Shown: piece by piece, positions 48,689 to 57,199 of the stretch
Layout: each line of letters starts with the position of its first letter
Position numbering within the stretch: the first letter of the stretch is position 1
The notes under the pieces: model-generated
Seen by the model: only the letters and a program-made list of their open reading frames with translations
Database searches by the model: none
What the model was told of the DNA's origin: nothing
Translations under genes and position numbers: made by a program
Source of the DNA: Salmonella enterica subsp. enterica serovar Choleraesuis
GTDB taxonomy: Bacteria; Pseudomonadota; Gammaproteobacteria; Enterobacterales; Enterobacteriaceae
NCBI GenBank assembly: GCA_022846635.1
Contig: AP025685.1
Span: 2,418,001-2,482,000 of the forward strand
Direction: 5' to 3'
DNA: 64,000 bases

Positions 48689-49876
48689 ATGGGATTAACC
48701 CGCATTGGCCGCATTCTCACATGCGCGCTGCTCTCTCTGACGTGCCTTCAGGCTCATGCCGGACAGGCAGACTGGGCGCAAATAAAACGCCAGGCAAACG
48801 GTCAAACCGTCTGGTTTAACGCATGGGGCGGCGACCCGGCGATTAACCGCTATCTCGACTGGGTAAGCGACGAGATGAAGCGCCATTACGCCATCGATCT
48901 CAAAGTGGTACATATTGCTGATGCCGGTGATGTGGTGACCCGTATTAGCTCGGAGTTTCGCAATGGCCAGACCAAAGGCGGCTCGGTCGATTTGCTCTGG
49001 ATTAATGGTGAAAACTTCCGCACACTGAAGCAAGGGAATATGCTGCTGGAAGGCTGGGCCACCTCGCTGCCCAATTATCGTTATGTCGACAGCCGCCTGC
49101 CGGTTAGTGAAGATTTTGCCCTGGCCACCGATGGTGCCGAGTCGCCATGGGGCAGTGCTCAGCTTATGTTTATCGCCCGGAAAAGCGTTATCAGTACGCC
49201 ATTTGCTGACCCGGACGCCCTGCTGAATTGGGCAGAAAAAAATCCAGGTAAACTAAGCTATCCGCGCCCCCCCGAATTTACCGGCAGCGCCTTTCTGACC
49301 CAATTGCTGATAAACCTGACCGGCCGGCCGGAAGCGCTGCGCCATGCCCCCAATCCTGCGACCCAGGCCGTCGTTATGGCGCCTTTATGGGATTATCTGA
49401 CAAAATTGCATCCCTACTTATGGCGCGAGGGGCGCGATTTCCCAGCCAGCAGCGGCCGCATGGATACCATGCTGGCCCAGGGTGTGCTGGCAGCCTCCTT
49501 GACCTTTAACCCGGCACACGCCCATCACCTGGTTTTAGACGGCAAACTGCCGCCCGATAGTATCGCATTTGGTTTTCGCCGCGGAATGATAGGCAATATT
49601 CATTTTGTGGCAATCCCGCGAAATGCCCGTTCTCAGGCCGCAGCCCAGGTCGTGGCTAACTTTTTACTTTCACCCGCCGCCCAGTGGCGTAAGGCTCAGC
49701 CGCAAATTTGGGGCGATCCTAGCGTGCTTTACCCGGCGGCACTCCCTGCGCCGTGGAATAAACGCCTCGGCGATATAGCCGCTACCGCTCGTCCATTAAC
49801 GGTTATCAGCGAGCCAAACGCCGCGTGGATCCCACTTATCGAACATGAATGGCAACAGCGTTACGGGTCCCACTAG
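48689..49876 (+). CDS. ynjB: YnjB, periplasmic substrate-binding protein of the YnjBCD transporter
   Basis: 395 residues. Signal peptide of about 24 residues (ends LQAHA), then a type II solute-binding fold: QTVWFNAWGGDPAINRYLDWV and GGSVDLLWINGENF. It resembles iron/thiamine/polyamine-type binding proteins, but the substrate is unknown. The ATG at 48689 has AGGAA 8 nt upstream; a GTG at 48683 is too close. It is 3 nt from ynjC. Confidence 0.92.
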   Translation: MGLTRIGRILTCALLSLTCLQAHAGQADWAQIKRQANGQTVWFNAWGGDPAINRYLDWVSDEMKRHYAIDLKVVHIADAGDVVTRISSEFRNGQTKGGSVDLLWINGENFRTLKQGNMLLEGWATSLPNYRYVDSRLPVSEDFALATDGAESPWGSAQLMFIARKSVISTPFADPDALLNWAEKNPGKLSYPRPPEFTGSAFLTQLLINLTGRPEALRHAPNPATQAVVMAPLWDYLTKLHPYLWREGRDFPASSGRMDTMLAQGVLAASLTFNPAHAHHLVLDGKLPPDSIAFGFRRGMIGNIHFVAIPRNARSQAAAQVVANFLLSPAAQWRKAQPQIWGDPSVLYPAALPAPWNKRLGDIAATARPLTVISEPNAAWIPLIEHEWQQRYGSH

Positions 49877-49879
49877 TAG

Positions 49880-51448
49880 ATGAACCGCCCCGCTACGCTT
49901 ATTGCCGGGTTGCTGCTCTGCGCCATCTATATACCGCTTGGGCCTGCCACCCAAAGCCTGGTAGCGGCGGTTTTCAGCCCCCAGGGCTGGGGCGGCCTGC
50001 TCGGTGATATGCAATTCAGTCAGGCACTGCAGGCCAGCCTGGTCTCGACGCTGATAAGCTGGGGCGGCGCACTATTCATTGCCTGTTTAGTCATTGCCGG
50101 TCTGTGGCAAACGCCGCGCTGGACGGTCATATATCGCCGTCTCCCTTTTCTGCTGGCGATACCGCATGTGGCCTTTGCCAGCGGACTATTGCTGATCTTT
50201 TCCCAGGGCGGCTGGTTAAGTCAGATATGGGCCAGCTGGCAGCCTGACGCCGATCCTCTTGGCATAGGGCTCGGTCTGACGCTGGCAATTAAAGAAAGCG
50301 CATTTGTTTTATGGGTCCTCGGCGCGGCATTGAGCCGTTCTCAAATCCATGAGGCATTTATTCTTGGTCGCAGCCTTGGATATAGCCGCTGGCGCTGTTT
50401 CACCCGGTTGATTTTACCGCAATTGCGTTCAGAGCTGCTGTGGCTCAGCGCCACCCTCGTCGCCTGGTCGCTATTTGTGGTAGATGTCGCGATGGTTACT
50501 GGGCCGGGGAACCCGCCTACTCTGAGCGTCCTGGCATGGGTTTGGATGAACCAGCCATCCCCTGAGGCCAGACTACAGGGGCTTCAAGCCTGCCTAATTC
50601 TCATGGCGTTATTTGTAGCGATTATGAGTCTCTTGTGGCTGCTGCTACGTCATACTGGCGGTGCGCCATCGCCCGACAATTCCCATCATAAACTGATGCT
50701 GCCCGCCGGGTGGATTGGCAGCATCCTGGTCAATATCAGCGGCTATCTTTGCCTGCTGGTTCTGATTCTCACCGCCATAACCCGCACCCGTTTTACCGGG
50801 GAGGGAATACCGTTGATAGTTAGCTTCGAGGCCTGGCAGGATTTAAGCCTGACGCCGCTGTTCAATTCGTTAACGCTCGGGCTTTTGGTGGCAAGCGCAG
50901 GAATGGCGGTGGTTATCTGCTGGCTGCTGGCTGGCGGACGCGGCCTGTGGCTGCTTTGGCTACCGTTATTACTTCCGGCTCAGCCGCTGATACTCGGACA
51001 GCACCGGGTACTAAGCTGGTTTGGAGGCTCGCACTCACTGCTGGCGGTTGGCTGGAGCCATCTGCTTTGGGCCGTTCCCTATATGGCGTTTATTGTTGCC
51101 CCAGCGTGGCGCAAGCGCGATCGGCGTCAGGAAACCATCGGGCTTAGCCTCGGATGTCCCTTATGGCGGGTGCAACTATGCCTGATGCTCCCCCAACTGG
51201 CCCGCCCGTTGCTGGCGGCCTTTGCCGTTGGTTTTTCCGTAAGCATTGCCCAATATCTGCCGGGATTATTTATTGGTGCCGGACGGGTTCCTACTCTGAC
51301 GAGTGAAGCGGTTGCATTAAGCAGCGGCGGTGATGAACGTCTGCTGGCCGTACACAGCCTGCTCCAGCTGGCACTTCCTCTATTAACCTTTAGCTTATGC
51401 GCGCTGGCAGGGATAGCCCTATCCCGCCGCCGCCGGGGATTACATTAA
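49880..51448 (+). CDS. ynjC: YnjC, fused two-domain ABC permease
   Basis: 522 residues with about twelve membrane helices in two repeated halves, each bearing an EAA-type loop: HEAFILGRSLGYSRWRCFTRLILPQL in the first and GLSLGCPLWRVQLCLMLPQL in the second. This is the ThiP/FbpB-like fused arrangement. It would form the whole channel of the importer with YnjD. The TAA stop overlaps the ynjD ATG (TAATG). Confidence 0.92.
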   Translation: MNRPATLIAGLLLCAIYIPLGPATQSLVAAVFSPQGWGGLLGDMQFSQALQASLVSTLISWGGALFIACLVIAGLWQTPRWTVIYRRLPFLLAIPHVAFASGLLLIFSQGGWLSQIWASWQPDADPLGIGLGLTLAIKESAFVLWVLGAALSRSQIHEAFILGRSLGYSRWRCFTRLILPQLRSELLWLSATLVAWSLFVVDVAMVTGPGNPPTLSVLAWVWMNQPSPEARLQGLQACLILMALFVAIMSLLWLLLRHTGGAPSPDNSHHKLMLPAGWIGSILVNISGYLCLLVLILTAITRTRFTGEGIPLIVSFEAWQDLSLTPLFNSLTLGLLVASAGMAVVICWLLAGGRGLWLLWLPLLLPAQPLILGQHRVLSWFGGSHSLLAVGWSHLLWAVPYMAFIVAPAWRKRDRRQETIGLSLGCPLWRVQLCLMLPQLARPLLAAFAVGFSVSIAQYLPGLFIGAGRVPTLTSEAVALSSGGDERLLAVHSLLQLALPLLTFSLCALAGIALSRRRRGLH

Positions 51449-52095
51449 TGTTGAAAGTCTGTAGTGCCCGCCTGGCATTTGGCAGCCAGCCGTTGCTAGA
51501 GGGTGGGTTTACGATAAAGGCCGGAGAAATATTAACAATTACCGGCCCCTCAGGAAGCGGTAAATCGACTCTGCTGCAATGGCTTATCGGCGCACCACCG
51601 GCAGACCTTCAGGCTCAGGGCCAGATCTGGCTGAATGAGCGCCGCTGTGATGTTTTACCCACCGAGCGTCGACAGATTGGTATCTTATTTCAGGAGCCGC
51701 TGCTGTTTACCCATCTAAGCGTAGGGGAGAATTTGCTGCTGGGTATTCCCGGCGGCTGGCGTCAACGCACCCGGCGTCGGGCGCTGGCGGATGATGCGCT
51801 GGAGTCTGCCGGATTGGGTGGCTTTGCCCGGCGAGATCCGGCAACGCTTTCTGGCGGCCAAAAAGCGCGAATTGGCCTTCTGCGCGCTCTGCTAGCCCAT
51901 CCGCAGGCGCTATTGCTCGATGAACCCTTCGCTCACCTGGATCCTGAGCTACGCCATCAGTTTCGCCAATGGGTCTTCAGCGAACTGGCCCGTTTGCAAA
52001 TCCCGGTAATACTGGTTAGCCATCATCAGGAAGATATTCCTGCTTCCGGGCGGGTAATACGCATCAATAACGGCAGCTTAGTGGCGACAGGCTGA
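51448..52095 (+). CDS. ynjD: YnjD, ATPase of the YnjBCD transporter
   Basis: 215 residues: Walker A GPSGSGKSTLL (about 31-41), Q-loop LFQEPLLF, signature LSGGQKARIGLLRALL, Walker B ALLLDEPFAHLD and H-loop VSHHQED. The start at 51448 (MLKVCSARLAFGS) is set by the TAATG overlap with ynjC. It is short for an ABC importer ATPase and lacks a C-terminal regulatory domain. Confidence 0.93.
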   Translation: MLKVCSARLAFGSQPLLEGGFTIKAGEILTITGPSGSGKSTLLQWLIGAPPADLQAQGQIWLNERRCDVLPTERRQIGILFQEPLLFTHLSVGENLLLGIPGGWRQRTRRRALADDALESAGLGGFARRDPATLSGGQKARIGLLRALLAHPQALLLDEPFAHLDPELRHQFRQWVFSELARLQIPVILVSHHQEDIPASGRVIRINNGSLVATG

Positions 52096-52161
52096 GCTAA
52101 CGCAAAGTAATCACCGAGCCAGGAGCTAATATGTGCGCTTCCATAACAACAAGGTTAACTG

Positions 52162-53463
52162 ATGAAACGTGTTTCTCCCTTAACCGCGCTGGCGCTTGCC
52201 CTGAGTTTTTGTTCCAGCGTGATGGCCGCCGATAAAATGGCGCCGCTTTCTTCCTCTGAACTACAGTCCCGGCAAGGCGCTATCGTCGATACCCGCCCCA
52301 GCGCCTTTTATAACGGCTGGCCTGAAGCCAGCGGCTCTGCATCCGGGCATGAAGCAGGTGCTTTAAACCTCTCTGCTTCATGGTTAAGCGAGATGAACGA
52401 TAACGCGCTGAGCGGCTGGGCAGCCCGCCACGGGCTGAACACTAACCGGACAATTGCACTGTATGGCAGTAAAGACCAGGTAGAGGCTGTCAAACAGCGT
52501 CTTAACGCACTGGGCTATAACCAGGTAACCACCCTCTCTGATGCCTTAACCCAACCCGCGCGTCTTCAGCGCCTGGCCCACTATGAACAGCTGGTTTATC
52601 CGCAATGGATTGCCGACCTACAAGCTGGAAAAAACGTTGCTAACAAACCCGCAGGCGACTGGAAACTGTTGGAAGCAGGATGGGGACAGCCTAAAAAATA
52701 CGTTCTGAGCCACATTCCCGGCGCTGACTATATTGATACCAATGAAGTGGAGAGCGAGCCGTTATGGAATAAAGTCTCCGACGAAAAACTGGCGCAGATG
52801 CTGTCCAGCCACGGTATCCGCCACGACACTACCGTGGTGCTATACGGTCGGGATGTCTATGCCGCCGCCCGCGTTGCGCAGATTATGCTGTATGCCGGTG
52901 TTAAAGACGTGAGGCTGCTGGACGGCGGCTGGCGCACCTGGTCAGACTCCGGCCTGCCGGTATCGCGCGGCTGGCCAGACAAAGTAACACCTACTCCTGA
53001 ATTTGGTGCGTCAATTCCCGGTCAGCCGCAGATTATGACCGATATGAACCAGGCTAAAGCGATGCTCCACCGTCGCGATGCGTCATTGGTGAGTATTCGT
53101 TCATGGCCTGAATTTATCGGTACCACCAGCGGCTATAGCTACATTAAGCCGATGGGGGATATTGCCGGTGCTCGCTGGGGTCACGCCGGTAGCGATGCTA
53201 CCCATATGGAGGATTTCCATAATCCGGACGGCACTATGCGTAGTGAATCCGATATCACCACTATGTGGCAGCACTGGAATATCACTAAAGATCAGCAGGT
53301 AGCCTTCTATTGCGGCACTGGCTGGCGCGCAGCCGAAGCGTTTATGTATGCGCGGGCCATGGGCTGGCCAAAAATTTCGCTCTATGACGGGGGCTGGTAC
53401 GAGTGGAGTAGTTTCCCGAATAATCCAACGGTTAGCGGTGAACGCGGCCCGGATAAAATCTAA
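52162..53463 (+). CDS. ynjE: YnjE, three-domain rhodanese (sulfurtransferase)
   Basis: 433 residues with a signal peptide (about 1-22, ends SVMA) and three rhodanese domains. Only the C-terminal one has the catalytic loop, FYCGTGWRA; DTRPSAFYNGWP and HIPGADYIDTNEVESEPLWN mark the other domains. E. coli YnjE is a thiosulfate sulfurtransferase family member, reported to interact with the molybdopterin-related sulfur pathway. It follows ynjD after 66 nt, apparently in the same unit. Confidence 0.94.
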   Translation: MKRVSPLTALALALSFCSSVMAADKMAPLSSSELQSRQGAIVDTRPSAFYNGWPEASGSASGHEAGALNLSASWLSEMNDNALSGWAARHGLNTNRTIALYGSKDQVEAVKQRLNALGYNQVTTLSDALTQPARLQRLAHYEQLVYPQWIADLQAGKNVANKPAGDWKLLEAGWGQPKKYVLSHIPGADYIDTNEVESEPLWNKVSDEKLAQMLSSHGIRHDTTVVLYGRDVYAAARVAQIMLYAGVKDVRLLDGGWRTWSDSGLPVSRGWPDKVTPTPEFGASIPGQPQIMTDMNQAKAMLHRRDASLVSIRSWPEFIGTTSGYSYIKPMGDIAGARWGHAGSDATHMEDFHNPDGTMRSESDITTMWQHWNITKDQQVAFYCGTGWRAAEAFMYARAMGWPKISLYDGGWYEWSSFPNNPTVSGERGPDKI

Positions 53464-53473
53464 GTGACTACAA

Positions 53474-53503
53474 CGCGGTGGCAGCCTGCAGGCCGTCACC
53501 GCG
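53474..53503. terminator. Hairpin between convergent ynjE and ynjF
   Basis: CGCGGTG and CACCGCG are 7-bp arms 16 nt apart, with a short AAAA run after on the plus strand. It is the only candidate terminator in the 47-nt gap. Confidence 0.4.
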
Positions 53504-53510
53504 ATAAAAC

Positions 53511-54143
53511 TTACTGCTCCTCTGGCTCTTTTTTTGCCGTCTTAAGCGTTTGATACCCACCCCACACCCGGCAGACAATGGTGATAGCGCATAGCGCTCC
53601 AAACAACCACGCCAGTGCAGGAAACGCCTCGGGAAATAACGCCATGGCAATAAATACCGCAATGGTTTCACTTCCTTCGGTTAGGCCACCCAAATAATAA
53701 AATGATTTATGGGAATAGCGCGGATTAGCCAGCCGGTATTTATCGGCTAGCGCCGCAAACGCCAGAAAGCTACTCCCGGTACCAATAAACATCATCAATA
53801 AAAAAGCGCCTGGCAGCGCATTTTGCTGAGGGTCGGCCAGCGCAAAGCCAAACGGCACCAGCGCATAAAACAGAAAATCGAGCGCAATATCTAAAAAACC
53901 TCCGGCATCGCTCAATCCACGCCTGCGGGCCAGCGCCCCATCCAATCCATCCAGCAATCGGTTAAGAATAATGGCAGCCAGCGCTGCGCCATAAAGATTT
54001 AGCGCTAACAGCGGTAGCGCCAGTACGCCGGTTGCAAACCCCACTAAAGTAATACCATCGGGAGAAATACCAGGCCTGTCGAGCACCGCAGCCAGGTGGT
54101 TAAGCGCCGGTTTGAGGCGCGGGTGAAGGTAGCTATCAAACAT
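53511..54143 (-). CDS. ynjF: YnjF, CDP-alcohol phosphatidyltransferase family membrane protein
   Basis: 210 residues with about six helices. The full CDP-alcohol phosphotransferase motif, DG-x2-AR-x8-G-x3-D-x3-D, is present in DGALARRRGLSDAGG and FLDIALD. The family joins a CDP-activated alcohol to a second alcohol, as in phospholipid synthesis; the substrate of YnjF is unknown. The ATG at 54143 lies 8 bp inside the end of ynjA, indicating coupling. Confidence 0.9.
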   Translation of the reverse strand: MFDSYLHPRLKPALNHLAAVLDRPGISPDGITLVGFATGVLALPLLALNLYGAALAAIILNRLLDGLDGALARRRGLSDAGGFLDIALDFLFYALVPFGFALADPQQNALPGAFLLMMFIGTGSSFLAFAALADKYRLANPRYSHKSFYYLGGLTEGSETIAVFIAMALFPEAFPALAWLFGALCAITIVCRVWGGYQTLKTAKKEPEEQ

Positions 54144-54708
54144 CTTTTTTAGTTTCCGTTTGCGGCAGCGGACACAACCCATGGTCAGGGATGGCCAGCG
54201 CCGAATTAAAGCGAGCCGAAAGATTTTGAAAGGCGATAAGCGCCGTTATCTCGGTAATCTCATGCTCGGTAAAGCGGGCGCGCAGTCGCTGTTGTAAATC
54301 AGTATCCTGACGAGGTGGCGTAGCGGTCGCCGCTTCGGCATACTCCAGCGCCAATCTTTCAGTATCATCAAAAAGCGTAGAGTTTTGCCAGTCGGCAACG
54401 GCCAGTACTTTCTCCAGCGAACCGCTACTATTTGCCAGCCTCAGGCTATTGGCATCGATGCAAAAAGCGCAGTGGCATAGCTGAGAAATCCGCGTCATCA
54501 ACAGCGCACGCAGCGTGGGAGATAGCGGTGATTTCCGACGCTCCAAATGGCCAAAAAACAGCGCTACCAGCCAGAACAAAAACGGCGTGCGCCCCCAAAA
54601 GCGCAGCGGGTTTAAGACCTGACCAAAATGACGACGCTGTAGCGCGGCCAAAGGCCGTAGCGACAGCGGCAGTCGCATGAGCGGTTTAAGCCATGACTCC
54701 GTTTTCAT
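54136..54708 (-). CDS. ynjA: YnjA-like carboxymuconolactone-decarboxylase/AhpD-family protein
   Basis: 190 residues. A CMD/AhpD-like domain carries the redox-type CxxC in QLCHCAFCIDAN (also a CxCxxC pattern), with ADWQNSTLFDDTERLALEYAEA and LIAFQNLSARFN as family regions. It corresponds to YnjA of E. coli, which there lies upstream of ynjB; here it sits downstream and on the opposite strand, in front of ynjF. The ATG at 54708 (MKTESWLKPLMRL) is chosen by similarity; the ribosome site is weak. Confidence 0.82.
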   Translation of the reverse strand: MKTESWLKPLMRLPLSLRPLAALQRRHFGQVLNPLRFWGRTPFLFWLVALFFGHLERRKSPLSPTLRALLMTRISQLCHCAFCIDANSLRLANSSGSLEKVLAVADWQNSTLFDDTERLALEYAEAATATPPRQDTDLQQRLRARFTEHEITEITALIAFQNLSARFNSALAIPDHGLCPLPQTETKKDV

Positions 54709-54900
54709 TAGCAATTTACCGGGTAATAGAGAAGGCTGCCATTCTAGGCACTTTTCGCATAATAGTAATGACCAGGCTCGGTTTTTACAGCCAGGCGGTG
54801 GGAAATGCGGCACGTTTTCAGGTTTAACGGGCCGGAAGTATTACTGTCTTGCTCCATTACGGCATAATAGCCCCGGTTATCAGCCTCCAGGAACACCGTA

Positions 54901-55308
54901 ATGAATACCCCGGTTGTTATTGATGTTGTCGCCGCCATTATCGAGCGCGACGGTAAAATTTTATTAGCCCGCCGGGCGGGCGATCGCGATCAGGCAGGCC
55001 TGTGGGAGTTTCCTGGCGGGAAAGTGGAATCAGGAGAGAGCCAGCCCGCAGCGCTCGCGCGCGAATTGGCGGAAGAACTAGGGATTGAGGCCACCATCGA
55101 TGAGTTCGTGACCAGTCATCAACATCCGATATCAGGACGCATTATTGCCCTGCATGCGTGGACCGTAAGCCAGTTTCATGGCATCCCGGAGCCACGCTGC
55201 CACAGCGAATTTGCCTGGTGCGCGCCGGAGCAGGCATTTAATTATGCGCTGGCCCCTGCCGATATCCCACTGCTTGAAGCGTTTATGGCTTCACGCGCCT
55301 CCAGGTAA
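54901..55308 (+). CDS. nudG: NudG, CTP/oxidised-nucleotide pyrophosphohydrolase
   Basis: 135 residues, the E. coli length. The Nudix box is complete: GGKVESGESQPAALARELAEELGI. E. coli NudG hydrolyses pyrimidine nucleotides and oxidised bases such as 2-hydroxy-dATP and 5-hydroxy-CTP. The last 26 bp overlap the convergent ynjH. Confidence 0.94.
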   Translation: MNTPVVIDVVAAIIERDGKILLARRAGDRDQAGLWEFPGGKVESGESQPAALARELAEELGIEATIDEFVTSHQHPISGRIIALHAWTVSQFHGIPEPRCHSEFAWCAPEQAFNYALAPADIPLLEAFMASRASR

Positions 55309-55555
55309 GAAAATGGGTGCTGAGCGTTTTATCATCACGCTGGCACTGTAACAGCACACCGCCCGCCGCTTCGATAACCGCGCCTTCAGAATAAGGCCGG
55401 TTATCGTAGATACAGCATTGCTGACAATTCATGGGCCGTTCGTTCTGTGAGTTAAACACCTCCGGCGGCACGGAAACATCCACTTCAGCCGTTCTGGCCA
55501 TCAACGGCCCGCACCACGCCCCTGCCAGCACAATAAATAAACTGATAAATCGCAT
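55283..55555 (-). CDS. ynjH: YnjH, DUF1496 secreted small protein
   Basis: 90 residues with a signal peptide (about 1-20, ends PLMA) and cysteine-rich mature part (CQQCCIY, LLQCQRDDKT) typical of DUF1496. The length and position between nudG and gdhA match E. coli YnjH. Function unknown. Its 3' end overlaps nudG, so the two transcripts are complementary there. Confidence 0.9.
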   Translation of the reverse strand: MRFISLFIVLAGAWCGPLMARTAEVDVSVPPEVFNSQNERPMNCQQCCIYDNRPYSEGAVIEAAGGVLLQCQRDDKTLSTHFLTWRRVKP

Positions 55556-55722
55556 AAGCCCCCGCCTGCCCGCTATTGCCGGTTATTGCTACTACCAATT
55601 TGATGAATGATTTTCACTTGCTTCGCCACAGGGTGGCGGTGCTATAGTCGAAAAACGCCGCTATTTTAAACAATTATAGTATTGCGCAAATTTATCTATT
55701 TTCGATGACAGGAAAAATTTCT

Positions 55723-57066
55723 ATGGAACAGAACGCTTCGCTTGACGATTTTCTTTCCCGCTTACAAATCCGCGATCCCCATCAGCCCGAATTCGCACAG
55801 GCCGTGCGTGAGGTGATGGGCTCGCTGTGGCCATTTCTGAGCGCTAATCCCCAATATCGCAACCATGCCCTGCTTGAGCGCCTGATTGAGCCTGAGCGCG
55901 TCATTCAATTCCGGGTATGCTGGTGCGACGATAAAAATCAGGTGCAAGTCAACCGCGCGTGGCGCGTTCAGTTCAGCTCCGCCATTGGCCCCTATAAAGG
56001 CGGCATGCGCTTTCACCCTTCTGTGAACCTGTCGATTCTCAAGTTTCTGGGCTTTGAGCAGACGCTGAAAAACGCCCTGACCACCTTACCTATGGGCGGA
56101 GCTAAAGGCGGCAGCGACTTCGATCCTAAAGGCAAAAGCGATGGCGAAATTATGCGTTTTTGCCAGGCACTGATGACCGAGCTGTGGCGGCACCTGGGGC
56201 CGGATACCGATGTTCCTGCCGGTGATATTGGCGTTGGCGGGCGCGAGGTGGGCTATATGGCCGGGATGATGAAAAAGCTGGCTAACCACAGCGCTGGCGT
56301 TTTTACCGGTAAGGGCCTCTCCTTTGGCGGCAGCCTTATCCGTCCGGAAGCCACCGGCTATGGGCTTATCTATTTCTTAAATGCCATGTTGCATCAGCAC
56401 GGCGCGGGGATTACCGACCAGCGGGTAGCCGTTTCCGGCTCCGGTAACGTAGCTCGCTATGCGATTGATAAGGCTATGACTTTCGGAGCTAAAGTGGTAA
56501 CAGCTTCTGACTCCGGCGGTACGGTTTATGATGAAGCAGGCTTTACCCCTGAAAAACTGGCGCTGCTGCATGACATTAAAGAGCGACGCGGCGGGCGCAT
56601 CGCCGACTATGCCCGCGAGCTGAGCTTGCCCTATTTCGAAGGCCGTACTCCATGGCATATCCAGGTCGATATCGCTCTGCCATGCGCCACTCAAAACGAA
56701 CTACATGCCACCGATGCCCGATTGCTTATCGATAACGGCGTGCGCGCGGTCGCCGAAGGCGCCAATATGCCAACCACTATCGAGGCAACCGAACTGTTCC
56801 AGCAGGCGGGCGTGCTGTTTGCACCAGGTAAAGCGGCTAATGCCGGGGGCGTTGCCACCTCGGGGCTGGAAATGGCCCAGAACGCGGCCCGGCTGTCATG
56901 GCGCAGCGAGGAAGTGGATGGAAGGCTGCACCAGATAATGCTGGATATTCATTCGTCCTGCGTCGCGATGGGCGGTGAAGGCGCGCAGGTGGATTACGTG
57001 CGCGGTGCAAATATTGCCGGTTTTGTGAAAGTAGCCGATGCGATGCTGGCCCAGGGCGTGGTGTAA
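55723..57066 (+). CDS. gdhA: GdhA, NADP-specific glutamate dehydrogenase
   Basis: 447 residues, identical in length to E. coli GdhA; forms glutamate from 2-oxoglutarate, ammonia and NADPH. Active-site regions are GPYKGGMRFHPSV, PMGGAKGGSDFDP with the catalytic lysine, and DVPAGDIGVGGREVG. The Rossmann segment is SGSGNVARYAIDKA. The glycine after PMGG is Ala here, a mild change. The ATG at 55723 (MEQNASLDDFLSRL) has AGGAAA upstream. Confidence 0.97.
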   Translation: MEQNASLDDFLSRLQIRDPHQPEFAQAVREVMGSLWPFLSANPQYRNHALLERLIEPERVIQFRVCWCDDKNQVQVNRAWRVQFSSAIGPYKGGMRFHPSVNLSILKFLGFEQTLKNALTTLPMGGAKGGSDFDPKGKSDGEIMRFCQALMTELWRHLGPDTDVPAGDIGVGGREVGYMAGMMKKLANHSAGVFTGKGLSFGGSLIRPEATGYGLIYFLNAMLHQHGAGITDQRVAVSGSGNVARYAIDKAMTFGAKVVTASDSGGTVYDEAGFTPEKLALLHDIKERRGGRIADYARELSLPYFEGRTPWHIQVDIALPCATQNELHATDARLLIDNGVRAVAEGANMPTTIEATELFQQAGVLFAPGKAANAGGVATSGLEMAQNAARLSWRSEEVDGRLHQIMLDIHSSCVAMGGEGAQVDYVRGANIAGFVKVADAMLAQGVV

Positions 57067-57079
57067 AGCGCGAAGTGAA

Positions 57080-57103
57080 AGCCCCGTCAGACCTGACGGG
57101 GCT
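57080..57103 (+). terminator. Hairpin after gdhA without U-run
   Basis: AGCCCCGTCAG and CTGACGGGGCT are perfect 11-bp arms separated by AC, 14 nt past the gdhA stop. The following AATGCAAG is not a U-run. Confidence 0.6.
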
Positions 57104-57199
57104 AATGCAAGATAACGACAGCGTTCAGCCGAAACCAAAGCTTTTCCGAAATGAGCTTTTAGATACTCTCTTCAGCACCAGACTAAGGCACATCAAACA

